NCBI GenBank assembly: GCA_025936205.1
Contig: JAICTU010000220.1
Location: 1 to 14,541 of the forward strand
DNA: 14,541 nucleotides
Direction of reading: 5' to 3'
Origin: Polyangiaceae bacterium
GTDB lineage: Bacteria; Myxococcota; Polyangia; Polyangiales; Polyangiaceae
Part shown: piece by piece, positions 1 to 7,425 of the stretch
How positions within the stretch are numbered: position 1 is the stretch's first letter
How the letters are laid out: each line of letters starts with the position of its first letter
The notes under the pieces: generated by a model
Seen by the model: only the letters and a program-made list of their open reading frames with translations
The model's database searches: none
What the model was told of the DNA's origin: nothing
Position numbers and translations under genes: made by a program

Positions 1-674
1 TCCACGAGCGCGCGCGGCGTGCCGAGCGCGATGATCTGACCGCGATCCATGATCGCCACCCGATCGCACAACGCCGCCGCCTCCTCCATGTAGTGCGTCG
101 TGATCAGCACCGTGCCGCCGCCCGCGCGAAAGCGCCGCACCACCGCCCACAGCTCCTGCCGCGCGCGCGGATCGAGCCCCGTCGTGGGCTCGTCGAGGAA
201 CAGCAAGTCTGGATCGCCGGCGAGCGCGCAGCCGATCGCCACGCGCTGCTTCTGCCCGCCCGAAAGCTTCCCATACTGGCGGCCGCGCACCGACTCCAGA
301 TCCATCAGGGCGAGCAACTCTGAGGTGCTCTTGCTCTTGCGATAGAAGGAGCGGAACAGCGTGAGGACCTCTTCCACCAGCAGCTTGTCGGCGAGCTGAT
401 TGTCCTGCAGCTGCACGCCGAAGCGCTCCTTCAGCTCGTCGTCTCGCCCCGCGCCCCAGCGCGAGCCCAGCAGCTCGATCTCGCCCGAATCGGCAGGGGT
501 GAGCCCCTCGAGCATCTCCACCGTGGTGGTCTTGCCGGCGCCGTTCGGCCCCAGCAGACCAAAGCACTCACCGCCTGGAATCTCCAGGTCGATGCCCGCC
601 ACCGCCAGTTGCTCGCCATAACGTTTGGTGAGCGCACGACACCGGATCGCCACAGCCGACGGCACGGAAGGCAT
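1..674 (-). CDS. ABC transporter ATP-binding protein, drug/ABC-2 exporter type (3' end outside window)
   Basis: This is the nucleotide-binding subunit of an ABC exporter of the DrrA/CcmA/NatA kind, which acts at the cytoplasmic face of the inner membrane and normally pairs with an ABC-2 permease. The reading frame is open from ATG at 674 to the window edge (224 codons). It shows Walker A GPNGAGKT (residues 42-49), ABC signature LSGGQKQR (137-144), Walker B LLFLDEP (157-163), D-loop GLDP and the switch histidine in ITTHYMEEA (H194). The order and spacing are those of a complete, active ATPase domain. The C-terminal part, and presumably the permease gene, lie to the left. It is transcribed divergently from the ArsR gene, with 64 bp between the start codons. 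The substrate cannot be told from this sequence. The family call is firm; the start rests on the only good ATG and has no clear Shine-Dalgarno sequence. Confidence 0.93.
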   Translation of the reverse strand, partial: MPSVPSAVAIRCRALTKRYGEQLAVAGIDLEIPGGECFGLLGPNGAGKTTTVEMLEGLTPADSGEIELLGSRWGAGRDDELKERFGVQLQDNQLADKLLVEEVLTLFRSFYRKSKSTSELLALMDLESVRGRQYGKLSGGQKQRVAIGCALAGDPDLLFLDEPTTGLDPRARQELWAVVRRFRAGGGTVLITTHYMEEAAALCDRVAIMDRGQIIALGTPRALV

Positions 675-712
675 CGTAACACCTGCCGCGCCAGCTGGGA
701 ACCCGGCGCCGC

Positions 713-740
713 TTGACGCGCGCTTTTGGTTTGTCATAAT
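713..740 (+). promoter_or_regulatory. Candidate sigma-70-type promoter for the ArsR gene
   Basis: TTGACG (713-718) and CATAAT (735-740) are separated by 16 bp, each one mismatch from the TTGACA/TATAAT consensus. The -10 box overlaps the apparent ATG at 739. If this promoter is used, transcription would start near 747 and the first codons would not be in the mRNA. Either the real promoter lies upstream, or translation starts at in-frame GTG 751 on a nearly leaderless message. Confidence 0.45.
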
Positions 741-1083
741 GAGTAACCAAGTGGTTACCAATAGACTCAAGGCGCGCCCCGATGGCGACGTCTTCCGCGC
801 CGTGTCGGACCCGACGCGCCGGGCCATCCTGGACCGCTTGCGCGCGGGCCCGGCACCGGTAAACGAGCTGGCGGCAGACTTCGAGCAGAGCCGGCCAGCC
901 ATTTCCAAGCATCTGCGCGTGCTGCGCGAGGCGCGGCTGGTGCGCGAGGAGCGGGTCGGGCGCGAGCGCCTGTATCAGCTGCAGCCGGCGCCGCTGCAGC
1001 GCGTGGCCGGCTGGGTCGAGGGGTATCGCTCGTTCTGGCAGCGGAGCTTCGAGCAACTGAAGAGTTACCTGGAGGAAAAATGA
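739..1083 (+). CDS. ArsR-family winged-helix transcriptional repressor (AHSA1-partner type)
   Basis: The 114-residue protein is a compact winged helix-turn-helix regulator. The motif FRAVSDPTRRAILDRL (about 19-34) is the hallmark of the ArsR subgroup encoded next to AHSA1/SRPBCC proteins. The recognition helix is SRPAISKHLRVLREA (51-65), followed by the wing RVGRERLYQL. The metal-binding cysteines of classical ArsR/SmtB sensors are absent: the protein has no cysteine at all, so metal sensing by thiols is unlikely. The gene ends in ATGA, sharing its stop with the start of the next gene, which indicates translational coupling. The start at ATG 739 is the natural family start but overlaps a promoter-like -10 box; GTG 751 is an alternative. 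It probably represses itself and its partner through the palindrome in its own first codons. Confidence 0.9.
   Translation: MSNQVVTNRLKARPDGDVFRAVSDPTRRAILDRLRAGPAPVNELAADFEQSRPAISKHLRVLREARLVREERVGRERLYQLQPAPLQRVAGWVEGYRSFWQRSFEQLKSYLEEK
743..758. promoter_or_regulatory. Palindromic operator, probably for the ArsR repressor
   Basis: GTAACCA-AG-TGGTTAC is a perfect 7-bp inverted repeat with a 2-bp spacer. It lies within codons 2-7 of the ArsR gene and directly after a promoter-like -10 box. The position fits autoregulation by a winged-helix dimer. The site is also close enough to affect the divergent ABC gene. The role is inferred from symmetry and position. Confidence 0.6.
1071..1075 (+). 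promoter_or_regulatory. Ribosome binding site for the AHSA1-YciI gene
   Basis: GGAGG ends 4 nt before ATG 1080, inside the last codons of the ArsR gene. It fixes the start and supports coupled translation through the ATGA overlap. Confidence 0.75.
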
Positions 1084-1865
1084 GCAAGCAGGGCAAGCGC
1101 GGGCCGCGCGCGGTGGCGGATGTGACGGCGGGCAACATCCTGGCGAGCGTCGAGATCTCGGTGCCGCCCGAGCGCGTGTTCCGCGCGCTGACCACGGACG
1201 AGGTGACCAAGTGGTGGGGCTCGGACGAGCTGTACCGCACCCAGAGCTTCTCCGCCGACCTGCGCGTCGGCGGCCGCTGGCGCGCGGAGGGCCGCAGCGC
1301 CCAGGGTGAAGCGTTCGCGGTGGAGGGCGAATATCTGGAGATCGATCCACCGCGCAAACTGGTGCAGACCTGGAAGCCCGACTGGGCACCGGGCCCCGCG
1401 ACGACCATCACCTACCGGCTGGAGCCGACGGAGGGCGGCACGCTCTTGACGCTCCGGCACGAGGGCTTCGGCGAGCGCAGCGGCTCGTGCCGCGATCATG
1501 CGCTGGGCTGGGAGCGCGTGCTGGGCTGGCTCGACGGCTTTCTGGAGCCGGCCGATGCGCGCCGCGTGTTTCTGTGTCGGCTGCTCCCACCGCGGCCCAA
1601 CTTCGCCCTCGACATGAGCGCGGAAGAGCGTGCGCTGATGGGCGAGCACGTCGCGTACTGGCGCCAGCACCTGCCCGGAGGCACGGCGCTGGTGTTCGGG
1701 CCCGTAGCGGATCCAGCGGGGCCCTGGGGTCTCGGCATCGTGCGCGCGCTCGACGAGGCGGCGGTGGCCGAGCTCACGGCGGCGGATCCGGTGATCCGCG
1801 CTCAACGCGGCTTCCGTTACGAGACGTTGCCATTGCTGCAGGCCATGCTCGCGCCCGGTCTCTGA
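1080..1865 (+). CDS. AHSA1/SRPBCC-domain protein with C-terminal YciI-related domain
   Basis: The 261-residue cytoplasmic protein has two domains. Residues about 17-155 are an AHSA1-type SRPBCC fold (VPPERVFRALTTDEVTKWW near the start, LVQTWKPDW in the middle, GWERVLGWLDGFL in the final helix), a fold that binds hydrophobic ligands in a deep cavity. Residues about 161-258 match the YciI/DGPF pattern: RVFLCRLLPP as the first strand, then MGEHVAYWRQ and VFGPVADPAG, with H190 and D211 as the likely conserved His-Asp pair, and a ferredoxin-like end with ADPVIRAQRGFRYETLPL. Most partners of ArsR repressors have the AHSA1 domain only, about 150 residues, so this is an added module. The ligand is unknown. 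A strong Shine-Dalgarno sequence and the overlap with the ArsR gene show one transcript. Confidence 0.88.
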   Translation: MSKQGKRGPRAVADVTAGNILASVEISVPPERVFRALTTDEVTKWWGSDELYRTQSFSADLRVGGRWRAEGRSAQGEAFAVEGEYLEIDPPRKLVQTWKPDWAPGPATTITYRLEPTEGGTLLTLRHEGFGERSGSCRDHALGWERVLGWLDGFLEPADARRVFLCRLLPPRPNFALDMSAEERALMGEHVAYWRQHLPGGTALVFGPVADPAGPWGLGIVRALDEAAVAELTAADPVIRAQRGFRYETLPLLQAMLAPGL

Positions 1866-1886
1866 TCAGTGTATGACAGCTCCCCG

Positions 1887-1892
1887 AGGAGG
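1887..1892 (+). promoter_or_regulatory. Ribosome binding site deciding the start of the lysyl oxidase-like gene
   Basis: AGGAGG lies 6 nt before ATG 1899. This selects ATG 1899 over the in-frame GTG at 1869 and gives a signal sequence with a normal short n-region. Confidence 0.8.
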
Positions 1893-1898
1893 TTGGGG

Positions 1899-3740
1899 AT
1901 GCTGCCTGGAGCGCGCTGGCTGCTGTTGGGACTCGCGATGTGGGGCATCGCGGGTTGCTCGGATCACGGTGTCCCGCACGAGCTGCCCGAGGATCCGGGC
2001 GCGCTCGTGGCGGTGAGCGCGCGGGGCACGGTCGGCGTGCTGCTGGACGAGCTCGCGCCCGAGGCGCGAGACGCGGTCGCGGCCGAGGTGCTGGCGCGCG
2101 GCAAAGAGCAGTGGGAGCAGCTGGTGCGGACGCAGCTCGACTACGCCTACTATCGGCTGACCTTCCGCTCGTACTTCTATGTGGACGCCGATCCGCCCAA
2201 GGGGCGGCTGCCATTGCCGCCCCCCGAGGTATGGTCGATTCACCTGCTGGGCCCGGCGCGGCGCGGGCAGATCGACGGGCACGAGTTCGTGCTGCGCGAC
2301 TACGAGTTCGACTCCACGCTGCTCACCGATCGGGCCTCGCCGGGCGCTTCGGAGCCGCAGCTCGCGGCGAGCGGCGGGGAGTGGAGCGAGCCGCTGATCT
2401 TCCCGGTCGATCCCCAGCAGCTGCTGGAGCGCACCGGCTACGCCTGCATCGACGAGTTCGAGTACCCGCGCGAGTCGGTGGACGAGTGGAACGCGCACTT
2501 CGTCTACGACCAGGAGTGCACGGTCGGCGCGGACTACTGCCACCAGCAGCCGGCGACGGAGGACTGTGTCGAGGCGCTGACCGCCCACGTGGGGCACATC
2601 GAGGTGCCCTTCACGTATCGGCGTCTGCCGTGGGACGGCGCGCTGGCGCGCAACGTTCAGGTCGGTGAGCGACCGTCGGTGGATGGCGCCGATCTGATCG
2701 TCGTGACGGAGGGCATCGGCCTCGCGGAGAACCGCGTCGTGTATCACTTCACGGCGTCGGACTCGTGCGAGATCGAGGAGGGCACGGCGGATACGCCGGG
2801 CTGGCATCGTCTGATGGCCTTCAACTCCACGAGCTGGAACATCGGCAACTCAGCGATGCACATCGGCGATGTCGACCTGCTGCTCGCCGACGACGAGGCG
2901 CACGGGCTGTTCGACTACGGCGAGTGCCACGGCCACTGGCACTTCTCGCACTATGCCGACTTCGGCGTGAGCGCCGCGGATGGCAGGCAGCTCGCCGGAG
3001 ACAAGCGCTCGTTCTGCCTCGAGAGCACCAATCGCTTCTCGAACGCGGTCTGGTCGCCGCTCAGCGCGCCGTATGATCGCTGCCACTATCAGGGCATCTC
3101 GCCCGGCTGGGGCGACATGTATCAAGCGGGCCTGTCCGGGCAGTGGGTGGTGATCGACAGCGCGCCGGCGGGGCCGGCGACGCTCTCCGCGCTCGCCAAT
3201 CCCGACGGGCTGCTGTGCGAAGGCAGCGTGCAATACGCGAGCGACGGCGTGACCCCGCTCTGGGAACCCACGCCGTTCACGCGCCCCGACGGGCGCCCCG
3301 TGGACACGCTCGCCTGCAACGACAGCCCGGGCGCGCTCGACAACAACCTGGGCGAGGTGCCGGTGACGATCCCGGCGCTGGGTGAAGGCATCATCACGGG
3401 CCCTTGTGTGCGCGGCGAGATCGGTCCCCGGCGCGAATGCGGGTTCGCGTATCGCGGCGTCTTTGAATGCACCCCCGGCGGAAGCGTTGCCCTCGACGTG
3501 GCAGCGCCGGGGCTCTTGTCTCCGCAGCTCCGCATCTGCGAGGCCTCGGCGGCGCTGGGCGCGGGCATGGCCTGCACCTGGGGCAGCGCCGTGGCCAGCG
3601 CGAGCGGCCAGGCCGTGGAGTTTCGCTGTCCGGAAGTGCGCGATGCGCCGGGGACGGGTGGCTATTCGCTGTACGTCGGTGACGTGCAGGGAGCTCAGGC
3701 GTACAGTGCGCAGCCGGGAGATCTCGTCGTGGCTCACTGA
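1899..3740 (+). CDS. Lysyl oxidase-family lipoprotein (copper/LTQ amine oxidase)
   Basis: From ATG 1899 the protein has 613 residues. It begins with a lipoprotein signal peptide: a hydrophobic core, then lipobox GIAGC with the acylated Cys at residue 20, so it is membrane-anchored outside the cytoplasm. Residues about 285-495 match the lysyl oxidase catalytic domain (PF01186). The copper site is ECHGHWHFSHY (H344, H346 and H348, with H351 nearby). GDKRSFCLES carries K369 and SPGWGDMYQAG carries Y408, the positions of the Lys and Tyr that crosslink into lysyl tyrosylquinone in animal enzymes. The family oxidises primary amines to aldehydes with release of H2O2. Residues 21-280 and the cysteine-bearing C-terminal 110 residues are not recognised. 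It follows the AHSA1 gene by 33 bp and may be read through from it; it converges on the tannase gene. The natural substrate is unknown. Confidence 0.87.
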   Translation: MLPGARWLLLGLAMWGIAGCSDHGVPHELPEDPGALVAVSARGTVGVLLDELAPEARDAVAAEVLARGKEQWEQLVRTQLDYAYYRLTFRSYFYVDADPPKGRLPLPPPEVWSIHLLGPARRGQIDGHEFVLRDYEFDSTLLTDRASPGASEPQLAASGGEWSEPLIFPVDPQQLLERTGYACIDEFEYPRESVDEWNAHFVYDQECTVGADYCHQQPATEDCVEALTAHVGHIEVPFTYRRLPWDGALARNVQVGERPSVDGADLIVVTEGIGLAENRVVYHFTASDSCEIEEGTADTPGWHRLMAFNSTSWNIGNSAMHIGDVDLLLADDEAHGLFDYGECHGHWHFSHYADFGVSAADGRQLAGDKRSFCLESTNRFSNAVWSPLSAPYDRCHYQGISPGWGDMYQAGLSGQWVVIDSAPAGPATLSALANPDGLLCEGSVQYASDGVTPLWEPTPFTRPDGRPVDTLACNDSPGALDNNLGEVPVTIPALGEGIITGPCVRGEIGPRRECGFAYRGVFECTPGGSVALDVAAPGLLSPQLRICEASAALGAGMACTWGSAVASASGQAVEFRCPEVRDAPGTGGYSLYVGDVQGAQAYSAQPGDLVVAH

Positions 3741-3774
3741 AGGGTTGTGCGGTTTGCGCAGCGCAGGATCCGCG

Positions 3775-5550
3775 TCAGCGCCGGCCGCGATTCAGCAAGC
3801 GCGCTTCGTCGACGTCGACGTCGAAGGGCAACGGACCGCTGCCCTCCAGCAAGCCGGCGTCTCGGCTCGCCAGCTCATCGCTGGCTGAGACCTCGCACGT
3901 GAAGTTCGCCTCGTCATCGCTGCTGCCCGTGCCCGTGTAGCGCGGCTTGTTGGGGTACATGCAGACCTTGCGCGTGCGCGTGGGATTGACCTGCGCCACG
4001 AGATGGTCCGGCGCGACGCCGCCTTCGACCCAGCTGGTGAGCGCTCCGAGCAGCACGCCTTCGGTCATCCCCGCGCCACCACAGTGGGTCGCGTTCGGGA
4101 ACACATAGAAGCGGTAGAAGTCCTGCGTGCGCGCCACGCCGCCCAGCGCGGCGAACAGCCGCTGCATGTAGTGGTAGTGCCCGTTGGGCGGGATGATCTG
4201 ATCCTGATTGCCGTAGCTGACGATCATCTTCGCCCCGTGCCGGCGCAGCTTGCGTAGATCCGGCGAATCCGAGCCGATGAACGGCGAGAACATCCGGGTC
4301 AGCGTGCGCTGCTCCGACGTGAAGGCCTCCTCGCTCACCGAGCGCCAGTCGAACAATGGATCGCGGTGCACCCAGTAGCGATTGATCTGCTCGCCAAACA
4401 AGGAGGGAGCGCCCGTATCGGCCGGTGTCAGGCCCAGCACATTGCCGGTGCCGCGTTCCCAGCCGACCCACAGCTGGCGCCCCGACGCCGTGCGCGGGCC
4501 GTCCCAGATCTTGTCGACGACGCTAGCTTCGGCGGCGCTCAGGCACACTGCCGGATCCGGCGACGCCCCGGGCTGCCCACAAATGGCCTCCGCGGCATCG
4601 TAGTGGCAGAGTCGAGTCTCCTGCATCATCCCGTCCACGACGCCGTCGAGGCCGTCGCACGCGGCCAGAGCGCGCTGGTTCACGTCCTGGAACTTGGCGG
4701 CATCGAGCCCGTTCTGACCGAGCGCCTGCCGGCTCACGTAGTTGCCCCAGCCCGCCGAAAAGCCCCAGCGGTCCCAGTGGATCGCGGGGGAGATCGAGAC
4801 GATGCCGTCGAACTCGTCGCCGAAGCGCTGGGCCATCTCATGCCCTTCGCGCCCGCCATCGGAACAGCCCACGAAGTAGTTTCGCGTGGGCCGTTGACCG
4901 TAGTACGCGCGCGCCACGATCCGCCCCCACAGGTTCGCGTGGTGCTGAGCGCGCCAGCCGTAGTCCATGATCCGCCCGTAGTTCAGCGTGCCATCCGGTT
5001 CGAGCGCGAACACGGCACCGTTTTCGCTCGGCGGCGCCTCGACGGTGGCGGGCGGCGCATTCGGATTGGCGACGGGATTGGTGACGGTCGCGTCGTGCCC
5101 GGTGTCCGTTCCGGTACCGACGTAGCCAGCGTTCGTGGCGGGCGTCACGTTGCTGACGTTGCCCGCAAAACCGCCGTTCCCCCGCGATTGAAGCTTGCCG
5201 TTCCAGGCTCCTTGCACCCCACCGGCGCCGCCGTCGCTCGAGCTCAGCGGCAAGCCCACGCGCACGCGGATCTCGGAGGTCTGGCCCGCGCGGTAGCCGT
5301 AGCGCGGGCCCGCCAGAGACACGTCGGTGAAATCGACCTGGCAGTACGCCTGATCGGTGGCGGTGGCTGCGCTGATGACCGCTGTCAGCCCCGTCACGTT
5401 GGGGTTGCCCGCGAGGCCCCACGCGGCGTCCGTGGCGAGGTCGCCGCAACCCGGCGTAGCTCCTGCCGAGGCAGTGGCCTTCTGGGCATTGCCTTGCGCA
5501 GCGACAGTGAGCGAGCCGATCCATATGATGAGGGGGGCGCGAAGCTTCAT
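3775..5550 (-). CDS. Secreted tannase/feruloyl esterase family protein
   Basis: The 591-residue alpha/beta hydrolase (PF07519) starts at ATG 5550 with a Sec signal peptide (MKLRAPL, hydrophobic core, probable cleavage after GNA near residue 22). Tannases and feruloyl esterases hydrolyse esters of gallic or hydroxycinnamic acids in plant polyphenols. The family's CS-D-HC arrangement is complete: nucleophile S230 in GCSDGGREGHE, D450 in YGNQDQIIPPNG, and H489 in NATHCGGAG. C229 and C490 are placed to form the disulfide that holds Ser and His together. ACDGLDGVVDG (298-308) resembles the calcium-binding loop of the lid domain. The ester substrate cannot be deduced. It lies 158 bp downstream of the multicopper oxidase on the same strand. 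The start codon directly abuts a perfect hairpin and has no free Shine-Dalgarno sequence. Confidence 0.92.
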   Translation of the reverse strand: MKLRAPLIIWIGSLTVAAQGNAQKATASAGATPGCGDLATDAAWGLAGNPNVTGLTAVISAATATDQAYCQVDFTDVSLAGPRYGYRAGQTSEIRVRVGLPLSSSDGGAGGVQGAWNGKLQSRGNGGFAGNVSNVTPATNAGYVGTGTDTGHDATVTNPVANPNAPPATVEAPPSENGAVFALEPDGTLNYGRIMDYGWRAQHHANLWGRIVARAYYGQRPTRNYFVGCSDGGREGHEMAQRFGDEFDGIVSISPAIHWDRWGFSAGWGNYVSRQALGQNGLDAAKFQDVNQRALAACDGLDGVVDGMMQETRLCHYDAAEAICGQPGASPDPAVCLSAAEASVVDKIWDGPRTASGRQLWVGWERGTGNVLGLTPADTGAPSLFGEQINRYWVHRDPLFDWRSVSEEAFTSEQRTLTRMFSPFIGSDSPDLRKLRRHGAKMIVSYGNQDQIIPPNGHYHYMQRLFAALGGVARTQDFYRFYVFPNATHCGGAGMTEGVLLGALTSWVEGGVAPDHLVAQVNPTRTRKVCMYPNKPRYTGTGSSDDEANFTCEVSASDELASRDAGLLEGSGPLPFDVDVDEARLLNRGRR

Positions 5551-5570
5551 GCGGGGATGGGTATCCCCGC
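5551..5570 (-). promoter_or_regulatory. Hairpin abutting the tannase start codon
   Basis: On the minus strand GCGGGGAT-ACCC-ATCCCCGC is a perfect 8-bp stem with a 4-nt loop, and the ATG (5550-5548) follows with no gap. The only purine-rich ribosome-binding candidate, GGGGA, is inside the stem. This suggests translational control of the tannase gene. A role is inferred from the structure only. Confidence 0.5.
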
Positions 5571-5673
5571 GAGGCCGGGCCGGTCTTTCAAGATCCCGAC
5601 ATGGGCAAGGAAAGGCAAGACCACGCAGAACCGAGCGCCGTCGCCGTGGAACGCCACATTTGAAGCAGGTTCG

Positions 5674-5701
5674 GCGGCCCCGATCCAGCCATCGGGGCCG
5701 C
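5674..5701 (-). terminator. Strong hairpin after the multicopper oxidase gene (terminator-like, no U tract)
   Basis: GCGGCCCCGAT (5674-5684) pairs perfectly with ATCGGGGCCGC (5691-5701) around a 6-nt loop. It begins 7 nt past the oxidase stop. No T run follows on the minus strand, so it may be a weak terminator, a 3'-end stabiliser of the oxidase mRNA, or both. Confidence 0.5.
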
Positions 5702-5708
5702 TTTCCGG

Positions 5709-7403
5709 TCAGCGTACGACGCCCTCCTGCAGCATCATGCCGTGATCCTCGTGCTCCAGGTTGTGGCAGTGGAAGACGTACGTCCCCGTGAAGGTCTCTT
5801 CTTTGAACACGATGCGTACGGTGCTCTGGGGCGGCACCATCACCGTGTCCTTCCAGCCACTCTCGTAAGCAGGCGGCGCCGCGCCGTTGATATCGACCAC
5901 ATTGAACGCCGAGAGGTGCTTGTGAAAGGGGTGGGGGATGGGTGACTCGTTGCGGAGCGTCCACACGTACACCTGCCCGAGCTTGGAAGTGATGTCGATG
6001 CGCTCGGGATCGTACATGAGGTCGTTCATGGTCCAATCGCTGCCGTCGTACCGGAACACGATTTCCTTCGTGTCTGCGGCGTCTGCCGCCTGCAGGGGCA
6101 GAATGCTGCTCAGCTTCGCCGGCACCGTGCTGGTGTCCGCCTCGGAACGCGTCACCACGAACTGCATCAGCCCGGTCAGCGCCGGCACCTCGCCGGGGCC
6201 CTCCAGCTCCTCGCCCTCGAGCCAGCCGAAGCGCGCGCCCCCCGGGCCGCCGAAGCGCGGGCCAGGTCCACCAAAGCGGCCCCAATCGCCTCCGCCGAAA
6301 CCCGCCCAGTCTTCTGCGGCCGCGTCATCCGCATCGCTGCCATCCCATCCTGTCCCATCGGCGCCTCCCCAGTCGGGGTCCTCGACACCGAGGCCGGCGA
6401 CCGAAGGCGCGGTGTTGATCAGATCCAGCTTGGTTCCCAGCGGGTACTGCGAAAAATCGACGACGATATCGTAGCGCTCCGCCGGCGCGATCGGCAACGA
6501 CGTGCGCTCCACGGGCGCGGCGAGCAAGCCGCCATCGGACGCGATCACCTGGAACGGCAGCGCCGCGCTGCTCCCGCGCAGCTGTAGCTTCAGGAAGTAG
6601 GGGCGCGCGTTCGAGCCGTTCAGCACCCGGAAGCGATACTTGCTCGTCCCGACGTCGAGATACGGCGTGGTCGTGCCATTCACGACCGCGGTGTCACCGA
6701 AGAAGCCGATCAGCTGGTTCGGCTCGTACGAGAGCGAATTGTCGCTCTCGAACTGCTTGTCCTGCAGCAAGAGCGGGACATCATGCGAGCCCGAGGGCAG
6801 CCCGAGCGCGTCCTCCGCCGGGTCGGTGATGATGTAGAAGCCCGCGAGGCCCGCATAGACGTGGGGGCCCGTCAGGTCCATCGTATGATCGTGGTACCAG
6901 TAGGTGCCCGCCCGCTGATCATTGGGATACGTATAGACCTTGGAGGCGCCCGGCGTGATGTAGTCCGTCGGGTGGCCGTCGCTCGTGGCAGCGACCTTGT
7001 GCCCGTGGTTATGGACGGTCACGTTTTCGCTCCAGTCGTTGGTCTGCGTCACCTGCACCGTCTTGCCGCGAGTGGCGACCAAGGTCGGCCCCGGCGCCAT
7101 GCCATTGAAGCCGACGATCGGCGTCTGCGCGCCGGCCCTCATCTGCGCCAGACCGGAGCGGATCGAGATCTGGTACCTGTCGGCGGTGGGTTCGCTGGAA
7201 CTCGGCGCGAGCACCGGCGGGATCCGCAGCGGCCGGGTGAAGGGGGCATCACCTGCAACCTCTCCAGTGTCCGACGGGGCAGGATCGACCAGTGAGTTGT
7301 TCGCCTTGCCGAACAGATCCCCGCTTTCGCTGCCCGAACAAGCTCCCAGAACGGCGGTCCCGCCGATGCCCAGGAGCACCCAGTGTGCACGATTGACGTT
7401 CAT
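5709..7403 (-). CDS. Multicopper oxidase lipoprotein (CotA/SufI-like three-cupredoxin oxidase)
   Basis: The 564-residue laccase-type oxidase takes electrons from phenols, metal ions or similar donors and reduces O2 to water. Numbering here counts from GTG 7406, one codon upstream. All four copper motifs are present: TVHNHGHKV (131-139), GTYWYHDHT (167-175), PIPHPFHKHLSAF (489-501), and GTYVFHCHNLEHEDHGMM (541-558), which holds the type 1 copper Cys-His pair and axial Met. The N-terminus is a signal sequence with lipobox VLGAC (Cys23), so it is probably lipid-anchored outside the cytoplasm. Residues about 342-407 form an insert rich in Gly, Asp, Trp, Phe and Arg between cupredoxin domains 2 and 3. 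The start is ATG 7403; GTG 7406 is nearly as good, with AAAGG upstream. A TetR-type operator overlaps the promoter. The tannase-family gene lies downstream. Confidence 0.93.
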   Translation of the reverse strand: MNVNRAHWVLLGIGGTAVLGACSGSESGDLFGKANNSLVDPAPSDTGEVAGDAPFTRPLRIPPVLAPSSSEPTADRYQISIRSGLAQMRAGAQTPIVGFNGMAPGPTLVATRGKTVQVTQTNDWSENVTVHNHGHKVAATSDGHPTDYITPGASKVYTYPNDQRAGTYWYHDHTMDLTGPHVYAGLAGFYIITDPAEDALGLPSGSHDVPLLLQDKQFESDNSLSYEPNQLIGFFGDTAVVNGTTTPYLDVGTSKYRFRVLNGSNARPYFLKLQLRGSSAALPFQVIASDGGLLAAPVERTSLPIAPAERYDIVVDFSQYPLGTKLDLINTAPSVAGLGVEDPDWGGADGTGWDGSDADDAAAEDWAGFGGGDWGRFGGPGPRFGGPGGARFGWLEGEELEGPGEVPALTGLMQFVVTRSEADTSTVPAKLSSILPLQAADAADTKEIVFRYDGSDWTMNDLMYDPERIDITSKLGQVYVWTLRNESPIPHPFHKHLSAFNVVDINGAAPPAYESGWKDTVMVPPQSTVRIVFKEETFTGTYVFHCHNLEHEDHGMMLQEGVVR

Positions 7404-7425
7404 CACGCTGCTGCCTTTCGGTTAG

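Noticed and set aside
568..1389. 273-residue minus-strand open frame
   Set aside because: It is antisense to the ArsR and AHSA1 genes and out of frame with the real ABC ATPase; its composition is Arg/Pro/Ala shadow type.
3741..3774. Possible bidirectional terminator between the convergent LOX and tannase genes
   Set aside because: Only a weak TGCG/CGCA stem with a 3-nt loop is present and there is no T tract.
4366..5745. 459-residue plus-strand open frame
   Set aside because: It is antisense to the tannase-family gene, which has a full catalytic motif set and a signal peptide; the plus-strand product has no recognisable features.
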